DNA of 5,539 nt, taken from positions 1 through 5,539 of the forward strand of contig DUIO01000042.1 of assembly GCA_013330315.1 (NCBI GenBank), in the 5' to 3' direction. The notes beneath the pieces were generated by a model. The model made no database searches. It saw nothing but the letters and a program-made list of their open reading frames with translations, and had not been told where the DNA came from. This DNA is from Methanosarcina sp. (GTDB taxonomy: Archaea; Halobacteriota; Methanosarcinia; Methanosarcinales; Methanosarcinaceae). Below are positions 1 through 4,950 of the stretch, piece by piece; positions within the stretch are counted from its first letter, which is position 1; every line of letters begins with the position of its first letter. The position numbers and the translations under genes are program-made.

Positions 1-890
1 TAAATACCCAGTTCTGCAGGGCTCCATTCAAGGGCAACAGCAGCAAAGACCGGAAATGCAGTATAATAAATATTGAAGCCCAGAAAAATAAGGAAATAAA
101 TAATCAACATAAGGGGGATATACTCGAGCTTGAAGACTTCGCTGAAGTTTATTTTACTTCCTGCCTCAACCTGATAGCACTCTTTTTGTTCCTGCCCGAG
201 GATTTTTCTGATGTCAGCGGGCTCCGGGTATTCCCCAATGACGCAGGGCCGGGAGTCCGGGAGTAAGAAAATTACAATGAGAGTCCCTATAACTGAAATG
301 ATCAGGGCTGCAAATACTGGAAGGAGCTCGCCATAAATTGTTGCCCCAAGGATTCCGGCAAGAGCAGGACCGAATATATATCCCATATTTGAGGCGATAG
401 ACATTCTGCCGTAGTTCCTATTCCTTTCTTCTTCTGAAGTAAGGTCGGCGAGATATGCGTTGGCAACTGAGATATTCCCTCCCGTAATCCCGTCAAGAGC
501 TCTTGCGATAAAGAGGGCAAATAAGGGCAGAGTAACCGTAAAAACCCCAAGCAAATCAGACCTTACTTCTATTAACGGGACCACGGGAAAAAAGAGGGCA
601 ACAAAAAAAATAACCCAGGCAAGCAGGGTCCCTACCTGACTCAATAACAGAATCTTCTTTCTTCCGTAAAGGTCAGACCACCGTCCCAGAATAGGGGCTC
701 CGATAAGTTGGAAAGCAGGATAAGTGGAAGCAAGAATACCATAGACAAGGGCGTTGCCCCCATAATCTGTTACCAGATAAACGAGAAAAGTAAGTATAAT
801 GCCGAATCCCAGGGTTCCGATAAACGTTATTGTATATAGAGGTAAAAGTGCCCTGCCATCTACAGAGGAAGTTCCCGAATTTGGTCCCAT
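1..890 (-). CDS. MFS transporter, DHA1/TetA-like drug exporter (3' end beyond window)
   Basis: This is a partial integral-membrane transporter of the major facilitator superfamily, read from an ATG at 890 and open to the window edge (296 codons seen; the family is usually about 400 residues). After a short polar N-terminus, hydrophobic segments begin near residue 15. The loop after the second membrane helix carries the MFS motif A signature, GRWSDLYGRKK, at residues 69-79. Further on, RALDGITGGN followed by AYLADLTSEEER is typical of the TetA-like DHA1 branch (proton-driven efflux of drugs or metabolites). A charged central loop then leads into the seventh helix, where the window ends. The substrate cannot be told from sequence. 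No Shine-Dalgarno precedes the ATG, and a TATA-like box about 35 bases upstream suggests a leaderless or nearly leaderless mRNA. No operon partner is visible. Confidence 0.9.
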   Translation of the reverse strand, partial: MGPNSGTSSVDGRALLPLYTITFIGTLGFGIILTFLVYLVTDYGGNALVYGILASTYPAFQLIGAPILGRWSDLYGRKKILLLSQVGTLLAWVIFFVALFFPVVPLIEVRSDLLGVFTVTLPLFALFIARALDGITGGNISVANAYLADLTSEEERNRNYGRMSIASNMGYIFGPALAGILGATIYGELLPVFAALIISVIGTLIVIFLLPDSRPCVIGEYPEPADIRKILGQEQKECYQVEAGSKINFSEVFKLEYIPLMLIIYFLIFLGFNIYYTAFPVFAAVALEWSPAELGI

Positions 891-917
891 CAAAAGATAA
901 TATGCTAGCTCTATCCA

Positions 918-928
918 TTATAATATTT
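918..928 (-). promoter_or_regulatory. TATA box of the MFS transporter gene
   Basis: On the minus strand this reads AAATATTATAA. Archaeal transcription usually begins about 25 bases downstream of the box centre, which here falls just before the ATG at 890. That agrees with the lack of a ribosome-binding site and supports a very short or absent leader. The assignment rests on position and composition only. Confidence 0.45.
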
Positions 929-1606
929 CTTCCAAAACCCAAGAATTTTAGCACCAGTTCATTTCAGGCCCTCTTCAATAAAAGGCTGTACTCCAGGCAC
1001 GGTCCCCACAGATATTGGCCATGTTTTTTAGGCGATCCGGTTACTTTAACTGTGCTCTCCAATCAAGACGACCCTCCCGTCAATAAAATTTCCCCTCAAT
1101 GAGACCTTCCTGTTTTCCTCTGAAGTGCCTTCTGTTACTTTTCCCTCCCTTTTTTCTGTTTAACGATTAAAGATCGCTTCAGTCGCTCAGAGCCGCAGGT
1201 CGTGGCTTTTCTTGTATTTTGCTGCTTAACAAAAGGCTTTAAAATCTTTTAAAGTATTTGAATTGCTTCCCGTATCTCTGAAATATGCTTTATTTCTCCA
1301 ACAATATATCAGAAGGCAATAAAGTATCCATAGGTGCTTATTTTTTTTATAAGACCTCTATAAGCTGATAAAAGGATATTTATGCGCTTTTTTCCTTATA
1401 TAAATTATAAAGATCTTTTGTGAAGGAAAATAAAGTATTATGAAGCTTTAAAATTGTTGATCTTATCAGTTAATTCAACTATTGCAAAAAGTATACTTAT
1501 ATTCTAATTTTACAATATGAAATTCTAATCCCAAAGTTGTTTTCCAGGCAAAATTGACTGGAAGCTTTGAAACAATTTATGGGAACTAAAAGATCTTTAT
1601 TAAAGT
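929..1606. other. Long gene-free spacer, no convincing coding region
   Basis: I find no protein gene here. Short open frames on both strands (for example plus 830-1102 and minus 1497-1730) lack ribosome-binding sites, family motifs and sensible composition. About 950-1215 is somewhat richer in G+C and may be degenerate former coding or repeat sequence. From about 1240 the stretch is very A+T-rich. A good TATA-like box, TTATATAAAT, lies at 1396-1405 on the plus strand and could start a transcript near 1430 running toward the structured island at 1731-1988, but no coding sequence follows it directly. Confidence 0.5.
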
Positions 1607-1680
1607 GAAGGAGATAAAGGTCTTTAAAAACGCAAAGGAATAAAGGTCTCAAAAATAGAAAGGAATGAATCTCCAAAGAG
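1607..1680 (+). repeat. Degenerate purine-rich tandem repeat, about 25-base unit, three copies
   Basis: Three successive units begin GAAGGAGATAAAGGTCT (1607), AAAGGAATAAAGGTCT (1634) and AAAGGAATGAATCT (1659). They are 27, 25 and 22 bases long, share a GGA-ATAAAGGTCT core, and each ends in an A-rich stretch. The array lies directly upstream of the structured island. Its role is unknown; it may be a worn slippage product. Confidence 0.5.
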
Positions 1681-1730
1681 TAAGTATTCCAAAAACATGA
1701 AAGAAACTGAATGTTAAGGGCATTTTCCAT

Positions 1731-1988
1731 CCTGAAACAGTGGTTTCTGCTGTGTCCACATTGATGTCAACGATCCGATTCCTTCCGGAATTCGCAGCAG
1801 AAGCCACTGAATTATCCCGCAAAAAATATTTCGTGTCCTGGACAGGTTGTCACAGGACTGCTGCGGGATTAAAACCCCTGAATGACACGGACCGGGGCGG
1901 TGTCAAAGTCCGTATTAGCGGGGTTGAACCCTTAACAATAAGAATTTTTCAGGCAACACCTGCAGGGCGGATTCAGGGTTGCCTGAAA
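1731..1988 (+). ncRNA. Candidate structured RNA (multi-helix island), function unknown
   Basis: A G+C-richer island in A+T-rich surroundings is built almost wholly of inverted repeats. P2 pairs 1738-1754 with 1793-1809, 17 pairs with no mismatch if two G-U pairs are allowed. Inside it, GATTCC (1777-1782) can pair with GGAATT around a TTCC loop. P3 pairs ATCCCGC (1814-1820) with GCGGGAT (1863-1869) and encloses GTCCTG/CAGGAC. P4 pairs AACCCC (1873-1878) with GGGGTT (1920-1925) and encloses TGACAC/GTGTCA. A last hairpin pairs TTTCAGGCAAC (1947-1957) with GTTGCCTGAAA (1978-1988), extended by CCTG/CAGG past one bulged A. CCTGAAA (1731-1737) abuts P2 and could pair with TTTCAGG (1947-1953), closing the multi-branch domain but excluding the last hairpin. 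I recognise no known RNA family. The strand is assumed from the U-rich tract on the plus-strand 3' side. A MITE-like remnant is the main alternative. Confidence 0.5.
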
Positions 1989-2010
1989 TATCTTTATTGT
2001 TCATAGATTT

Positions 2011-2090
2011 ATTAGTTTCTAAATTATTTCTACCCCTTTTATTTTTTCTACTTTCTTTTACCTTCTTTATTTCATTCTTTTTAATCTTTC
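2011..2090 (+). terminator. U-rich tract, probable archaeal terminator after the structured island
   Basis: About 80 bases are strongly T-rich, with many runs of three to six T. They follow the final hairpin (1947-1988) at a short distance. Archaeal RNA polymerase terminates at U-rich stretches without needing a hairpin, so this is a reasonable 3' end for a transcript from the 1731-1988 region. It also lies just before the methyltransferase promoter. Confidence 0.45.
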
Positions 2091-2099
2091 ATGCGCCTG

Positions 2100-2107
2100 T
2101 TATATAT
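2100..2107 (+). promoter_or_regulatory. TATA box for the methyltransferase gene
   Basis: TTATATAT fits the archaeal TATA consensus. It predicts a start near 2130 and a leader of roughly 85 bases before the ATG at 2217. If right, it rules out translation from the in-frame ATG at 2091 in this transcript. Confidence 0.5.
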
Positions 2108-2216
2108 TTTTCATGTATTTTCTATATCCGGACCCCAAAATATTTCATTGATATTTGTGAATTCAAAGGTGCCCGGTTCGAAATCTTATTTATTCTTTAC
2201 CTGCATCTGGTTCTTT

Positions 2217-2900
2217 ATGCAGGAATCATACTGGAAGACAGTCCCAGGAAAGAGTATCCCTTCAAGCCTTGAGCTTTATCCGATAGTTTATAATTATTTG
2301 AAGAAAGGCTATGAAATTCTAGACATTGGGTGCGGTTCTGGAAAAGTCAGCCTTGAGTTTGCTTCTCTGGGATATTCCGTAATGGGAATTGATCTGAACC
2401 CTGAAGCAGTCAAGTTTTCGGAAGCTGCTGCAAAATGCCTGGATAAGGAAAAAAAACTAAAAGGAAAGGTTGAGTTCAGGGTTGAAGATGCCTCTAATTT
2501 GCCCTTTCAGGAATCAAGTTTTGATTTTGCAGTTATGCAGGCCTTTTTGACCTCCGTGCCAACTCCTTAGAAAAGAGTAAAGGTAGTCCAGGAAGCTCAC
2601 AGGGCCCTGAAACCGGGAGGTTACCTTTACCTCGCAGAATTTGCGCAGAACTGGCATCTCAAGCTTTACAGAAAGCGCTATCTTGAAGACTTTCAGGTTA
2701 CAAAAGAAGAAGGCTCTTTTCTCGCCCTTAATCCTGATACCGGAGACATCGAGTTTATCGCACACCATTTCTCTGAAAAAGAGCTTGTTTTCCTGCTTGT
2801 AAATTATGGGTTTGAAATCGATTATTTCAGGGTCGAAGAGTTCAGAACGAGGACAGGCAACCTGGTTAATGGATTTGTAACCGTAGCTAAAAAATGTTGA
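2217..2900 (+). CDS. Class I SAM-dependent methyltransferase with in-frame TAG (possible pyrrolysine protein)
   Basis: The gene encodes 227 residues if the TAG at codon 118 (2568-2570) is read as an amino acid; it ends at TGA. The Rossmann-fold SAM site is clear: motif I ILDIGCGSG at residues 34-42, an acidic D59 after strand 2 (GIDLNPEAV), the loop VEDASNLPF, strand 4 SFDFAVMQA just before the TAG, and RALKPGGYLYLAEF after it. The 109 codons past the TAG keep one frame and contain the strand-5 and C-terminal half that such enzymes need, so the frame is one gene. The methyl acceptor is unknown. I chose ATG 2217 because the frame upstream of it is T-rich, low-complexity sequence containing the promoter; no Shine-Dalgarno is seen, so the start is uncertain. 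If TAG acts as stop, the product is a 117-residue truncation, probably inactive. Confidence 0.8.
2568..2570 (+). other. In-frame amber codon, candidate pyrrolysine site or nonsense mutation
   Basis: TAG falls between SVPTP and KRVKVVQEAH, in the helix-leading segment between strand 4 and the LKPGG strand 5. Many class I methyltransferases have an acidic residue here (a dPE-R pattern), so a GAG-to-TAG single-base change is a simple origin. Methanosarcina charges tRNA-Pyl and can read UAG as pyrrolysine, so full-length product is possible. Which outcome occurs cannot be told from this window. Confidence 0.7.
2575..2633 (+). promoter_or_regulatory. Stem-loop just downstream of the in-frame UAG (PYLIS-like candidate)
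   Basis: GTAAAGGTA (2577-2585) pairs perfectly with TACCTTTAC (2622-2630). The stem extends outward to GAG/CTC past one bulged C and inward by G-U, U-G and C-G pairs. The loop holds a second small hairpin, CAG-GGCC-CTG (2600-2609). It starts four bases after the UAG, much like the reported stem-loop in methylamine methyltransferase mRNAs. Such elements are not strictly required for UAG read-through in methanogens, and coding sequence can form chance stems. Confidence 0.35.
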
Positions 2901-2913
2901 GACCTGCAGTTGA

Positions 2914-2935
2914 AACCCAGTTGAGGTTATTTTTT
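2914..2935 (+). terminator. Terminator after the methyltransferase
   Basis: A small hairpin, AACC-cccagttga-type loop-GGTT, is followed directly by ATTTTTTG about 30 bases after the TGA stop. The six-T run is the more meaningful part for an archaeon. It sits in the short convergent gap before the SMR gene. Confidence 0.5.
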
Positions 2936-3018
2936 GCTGCAGAAATGTGAAATTTCAAAACTCTTGATTTTGCGTCTGCGGATTTATTTCATCGGTTAAA
3001 CCCGGCGAATCGGACCGG

Positions 3019-3345
3019 TTATGCTGCTCTGTCGCTCAGGTGAAGCCCGATAACTCCCATCACCACGACTGCAAGAGAAATAATTTTGAGGGCATGAGCA
3101 GGCTCCCTGAACCATAAGATTCCGACCATTGTGATAAGGGCAGTGCCTAACCCTGCCCATATTGCATACGCAATGCTCACATCTATCCCTTTAAGGGCAA
3201 GAGTAAAGAAAATGAAACTGATTGCATAAAACACAAAGATCAAAACTGAAGGGGCCAGTTTTGAAAAGCCCTCGGATAATTTCATGCATGTAGTTCCGCA
3301 AACCTCAAATAATATTGCAAGTAACAAAAAATAATAGTAATTCAT
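3019..3345 (-). CDS. Small multidrug resistance (SMR/EmrE-like) transporter
   Basis: A complete 108-residue four-helix membrane protein, near the 110 residues of EmrE. EmrE-type proteins act as dimers in the cell membrane and exchange protons for cationic drugs or related compounds. Counting from the ATG at 3345, the key EmrE residues fall at the same numbers: E14 (proton and substrate coupling, LFEVCGTTCMKLSEGF), Y40, Y60 and W63 (AYAIWAGLG). This fixes the start at 3345 rather than the GTG one codon upstream. The later helices, GILWF and SLAVVVMGVIGLHLS, match the family. No Shine-Dalgarno is visible and an A+T-rich TATA-like stretch lies 20-29 bases upstream, so the message is probably leaderless. 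It stands alone; whether it exports drugs or guanidinium-type compounds cannot be decided. Confidence 0.93.
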   Translation of the reverse strand: MNYYYFLLLAILFEVCGTTCMKLSEGFSKLAPSVLIFVFYAISFIFFTLALKGIDVSIAYAIWAGLGTALITMVGILWFREPAHALKIISLAVVVMGVIGLHLSDRAA

Positions 3346-3364
3346 CACTAATTTATTTTATTTC

Positions 3365-3374
3365 AATTTATTAA
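3365..3374 (-). promoter_or_regulatory. TATA-like box for the SMR gene
   Basis: On the minus strand the stretch reads TTAATAAATT, about 25 bases before the ATG at 3345. That spacing predicts transcription starting at or near the start codon, in keeping with the missing ribosome-binding site. The surrounding sequence is all A+T-rich, so the exact box is uncertain. Confidence 0.4.
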
Positions 3375-3377
3375 TTG

Positions 3378-3490
3378 ATTTCCCAATCAGCTCTTTTCTC
3401 AATTTATCCTTTCCTCAACCTGCTTTTTTCAATTTGTCCTTTTCTTAATGTTCTCATTTCCCAAACTATCCTTTTCTCAATCTGCCTTTA
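3378..3490. repeat. Degenerate 16-base tandem repeat, about seven units
   Basis: Successive units follow the pattern TTTTCTCAATTTGTCC: ATTTCCCAATCAGCTC, TTTTCTCAATTTATCC, TTTCCTCAACCTGC, TTTTTTCAATTTGTCC, TTTTCTTAATGTTCTC, ATTTCCCAAACTATCC and TTTTCTCAATCTGCC. The period is 14-16 bases with a fixed CAA-centre. The array begins at the SMR promoter. There are no unique spacers, so it is not a CRISPR. It explains the Phe/Ser-rich open frame that starts at 3448. Confidence 0.6.
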
Positions 3491-3594
3491 TTTCTAAATC
3501 TATAGTTTTATTTTTCTCTATTTTCACATTTCTGTTGTTCCAGGTGCATTATCAGGGACAGGCATCTAAAGAAGGGCAACTAGTTAAGGCACAT

Positions 3595-3664
3595 ATGGAT
3601 GGATGGATGGATGAATGGATGGATGGATGGATGGATGGATGGATGGATGGATGGATGGATGGAT
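3595..3664. repeat. ATGG tetranucleotide microsatellite, about 17 units
   Basis: Four ATGG units are followed by one ATGA and then twelve uninterrupted ATGG units, ending in a partial unit before GAATTC. Tracts this long and pure are rare in archaea and prone to slippage. The tract lies about 35 bases upstream of the TATA box of the first RGG/zinc gene. It also makes an open frame (3448-3666) end in MDGW repeats, which I do not regard as a real gene. Confidence 0.95.
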
Positions 3665-3698
3665 GAATTCGTTTTGCATACCTATCATTTAAGATAAA

Positions 3699-3707
3699 TT
3701 TATATAT
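3699..3707 (+). promoter_or_regulatory. TATA box of the first RGG/zinc protein gene
   Basis: TTTATATAT is an excellent archaeal TATA box and is repeated with its flanks before the second gene (4397-4405). Transcription would start near 3730, giving a leader of about 130 bases. Confidence 0.7.
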
Positions 3708-3748
3708 TATAACAGCTTCGGACATATTGGCAGTAAAAATAAAGAATC

Positions 3749-3856
3749 ATATAATCTGTTATTAAAAACTTCATTTTTGTTTTTAATAAAAGAATTGTAT
3801 AGGATCTTATTTTTATAGCGCGCTAGACTTATCCGCTATAAGCGGAGGTGAAACAA
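3749..3856 (+). promoter_or_regulatory. Structured 5' leader, first copy
   Basis: Two blocks of this leader are identical to the second copy: 3749-3770 (22 bases) and 3827-3856 (30 bases). In the first block, TTATTAAAAAC (3759-3769) pairs perfectly with GTTTTTAATAA (3779-3789) around a nine-base loop. In the second, TCCGCT (3832-3837) pairs with AGCGGA (3841-3846), whose last bases are the start of the ribosome-binding site GGAGGTGA (3844-3851). An alternative pairing, CTTAT (3828-3832) with ATAAG (3838-3842), would leave that site free. The design suggests control of translation, possibly by temperature; no ligand site is recognised. Confidence 0.65.
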
Positions 3857-3858
3857 GA

Positions 3859-4080
3859 GTGAGTTTTAATGACAGAGGGAATTCCTTCCGGGGGAGAGAC
3901 AGCAACCGGGGTGGCAGAGACAACAACCGCGGAGGTTTCAGAGGCGGTAATACAGGTCCCAGAGAACTTCATCAGGCAATCTGTTCCGACTGTGGCGTTG
4001 AGACCCAGGTTCCTTTCAAACCAGCTGAAGGAAGGCCGGTTTACTGCAGGGAATGTCTTCCGAAACACAGGAAGTTCTAA
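3859..4080 (+). CDS. RGG-rich CxxC-x17-CxxC zinc-binding protein, copy 1
   Basis: A complete 73-residue protein starting at GTG, seven bases after a strong GGAGGTGA site. Residues 11-30 are an Arg/Gly-rich segment with three RGG boxes, the kind of flexible tail that binds RNA. The C-terminal half has two cysteine pairs, C42/C45 (CSDCG) and C63/C66 (CRECL), spaced by exactly 17 residues, as in the family named CxxC-x17-CxxC; they very likely bind one zinc ion. RNA binding is inferred from composition; no enzymatic motif is present. It is a close paralogue of the gene at 4549: 31 of the last 39 residues are identical. Promoter and leader are duplicated too, so the pair arose by tandem duplication. 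RNA chaperone or stress-response roles are plausible but unproven. Confidence 0.9.
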   Translation: MSFNDRGNSFRGRDSNRGGRDNNRGGFRGGNTGPRELHQAICSDCGVETQVPFKPAEGRPVYCRECLPKHRKF

Positions 4081-4187
4081 GCCCATCATAAATCCTTAAA
4101 ATCCTTATTCAAGCTTATCCATGGAAACCTCTGAAAAGAGAGTTTCCAGTCCTATCTATTTATTTGGATGTATTTTCCAGCACATCC

Positions 4188-4306
4188 TCTTTCATATTCT
4201 CTCTCATATTCTCTCTCTCATATTCTCTCTCATATTCTCTCATATCTCTCTTTCATGTTCTCTCATATCTCTCTTCTATGTTCTCTCACATTTTCTCCCT
4301 TTCATA
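4188..4306. repeat. Pyrimidine-rich degenerate tandem repeat (TCTCATATTCTC type)
   Basis: Repeats of about 10-14 bases built on CTCTCATATTCTC fill the spacer between the two RGG/zinc genes, with later units drifting to TCATGTTCTC and CTATGTTCTC. On the plus strand it is a U/C-rich transcript end and may help terminate the first gene. The open frames across it (4121-4381 and 4164-4361) are low-complexity artefacts. The rest of 4081-4396 shows no gene. Confidence 0.7.
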
Positions 4307-4396
4307 CATAATCTTTTTATGTTATTTTTTTGTAACTTCTTTTCCCCATGCGCCATACTGAAGAAAATTCTATTTTTCTAATATGGGTAGATTAAA

Positions 4397-4405
4397 TTTA
4401 TATAT
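4397..4405 (+). promoter_or_regulatory. TATA box of the second RGG/zinc protein gene
   Basis: TTTATATAT sits in the same context as the first copy (AAATTTATATAT followed by CATAA or TATAA). It lies 152 bases before the start codon, against 160 in the first copy, so the two genes have separate but related promoters. Confidence 0.7.
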
Positions 4406-4442
4406 CATAAAAAGGTTGTAAAATTAGTAAAAATAATGAGAA

Positions 4443-4546
4443 ATATAATCTGTTATTAAAAACTCCGTTTCTGTTTTTAAATAATGAATTATATCCAATC
4501 ATTTTTTTATGAGTATACTTATCCGCTATAAGCGGAGGTGAAACAA
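4443..4546 (+). promoter_or_regulatory. Structured 5' leader, second copy
   Basis: The same two elements occur as in the first leader. TTATTAAAAAC (4453-4463) pairs with GTTTTTAAATAA (4473-4484), now with one unpaired A, around a changed nine-base loop. TCCGCT (4522-4527) pairs with AGCGGA (4531-4536) over the start of GGAGGTGA (4534-4541). The sequence between the elements has diverged, so both stems have been kept while their surroundings changed, which argues that they matter. Confidence 0.65.
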
Positions 4547-4548
4547 AA

Positions 4549-4797
4549 ATGGGTTTTAGTGACAGAGGAAACTCCTTCAGGGGAAGAGACAGTAACCGTG
4601 GAGGTTTCAGAGACAATAACCGGGGTGGTCCAAGAGATGGCAACCGCGGAGGTTTCAGAGGCGGCAACAGCGGTCCAAGGGAAATGCACAAGGTCATCTG
4701 TTCCGATTGCGGTGTTGAGACTGAAGTTCCTTTCAGACCAACTGAAGGAAGACCAGTTTACTGCAGAGATTGCCTTCCAAACCACAGGAAATTCTGA
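4549..4797 (+). CDS. RGG-rich CxxC-x17-CxxC zinc-binding protein, copy 2
   Basis: A complete 82-residue paralogue of the gene at 3859, starting at ATG seven bases after GGAGGTGA. The N-terminal half has four RGG boxes (residues 17-39) instead of three; the nine extra residues all lie in this tail, as expected for repeat expansion. The zinc module keeps C51/C54 and C72/C75 with a 17-residue spacing and ends in NHRKF. Differences from copy 1 are mostly conservative (E/Q, R/K, D/E). Likely a small cytoplasmic RNA- or ribosome-associated protein; this is inferred from the RGG tail and the zinc module. It has its own promoter, leader and terminator-like hairpin, so it is probably monocistronic. 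Confidence 0.92.
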   Translation: MGFSDRGNSFRGRDSNRGGFRDNNRGGPRDGNRGGFRGGNSGPREMHKVICSDCGVETEVPFRPTEGRPVYCRDCLPNHRKF

Positions 4798-4818
4798 ATT
4801 TAATTGTTCTTATTAAAA

Positions 4819-4876
4819 AGTGTTGTCCTGTAAAGTATTACAACAACACTAATCCACTTTTTGATCTGTATTTTTT
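4819..4876 (+). terminator. Hairpin and T-runs after the second RGG/zinc gene
   Basis: AGTGTTGT (4819-4826) pairs perfectly with ACAACACT (4843-4850). T5 (4858-4862) and T6 (4871-4876) runs follow. Position after the stop codon and the U-runs fit an archaeal transcript end; the hairpin may protect the 3' end. Confidence 0.6.
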
Positions 4877-4950
4877 GCTCATGATCAGGTGAAATAAATC
4901 CAAATCTCCAATTTCATAAATCATAGATCTGCTATTGAGTGCAAGATTAC

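Noticed and set aside
302..954. Frameshift or break in the MFS gene suggested by overlapping minus-strand frames
   Set aside because: Reading from ATG 890 gives one uninterrupted MFS frame to the window edge; the other frames are shadows.
830..1102. Open frame of 90 codons on the plus strand
   Set aside because: Its first part is antisense to the MFS transporter start, the rest has no family motif or ribosome-binding site.
1497..1730. Minus-strand open frame rich in Phe, Leu and Cys
   Set aside because: It reads through A+T-rich spacer and the purine repeat, with no ribosome site or domain.
1740..2006. Open frame of 88 codons across the structured island
   Set aside because: It starts at GTG without a ribosome site, has no recognisable domain, and its sequence is fully accounted for by inverted repeats; RNA structure explains the composition better.
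2091..2216. N-terminal extension of the methyltransferase from ATG 2091
   Set aside because: The extra 42 residues come from T-rich sequence that contains the likely TATA box, and they do not resemble the start of a class I methyltransferase.
3378..3664. Possible CRISPR array
   Set aside because: Units are contiguous and degenerate, without unique spacers, and no cas genes are near.
3448..3666. Small membrane-like protein ending in MDGW repeats
   Set aside because: Its N-terminus comes from the 16-base repeat array and its C-terminus from the ATGG microsatellite; no ribosome site. Kept only as a phase-variation thought.
4121..4381. Hydrophobic Ile/Leu/Ser/Phe-rich open frames between the RGG/zinc genes
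   Set aside because: They are artefacts of the pyrimidine-rich tandem repeat; two frames read open over it for the same reason.
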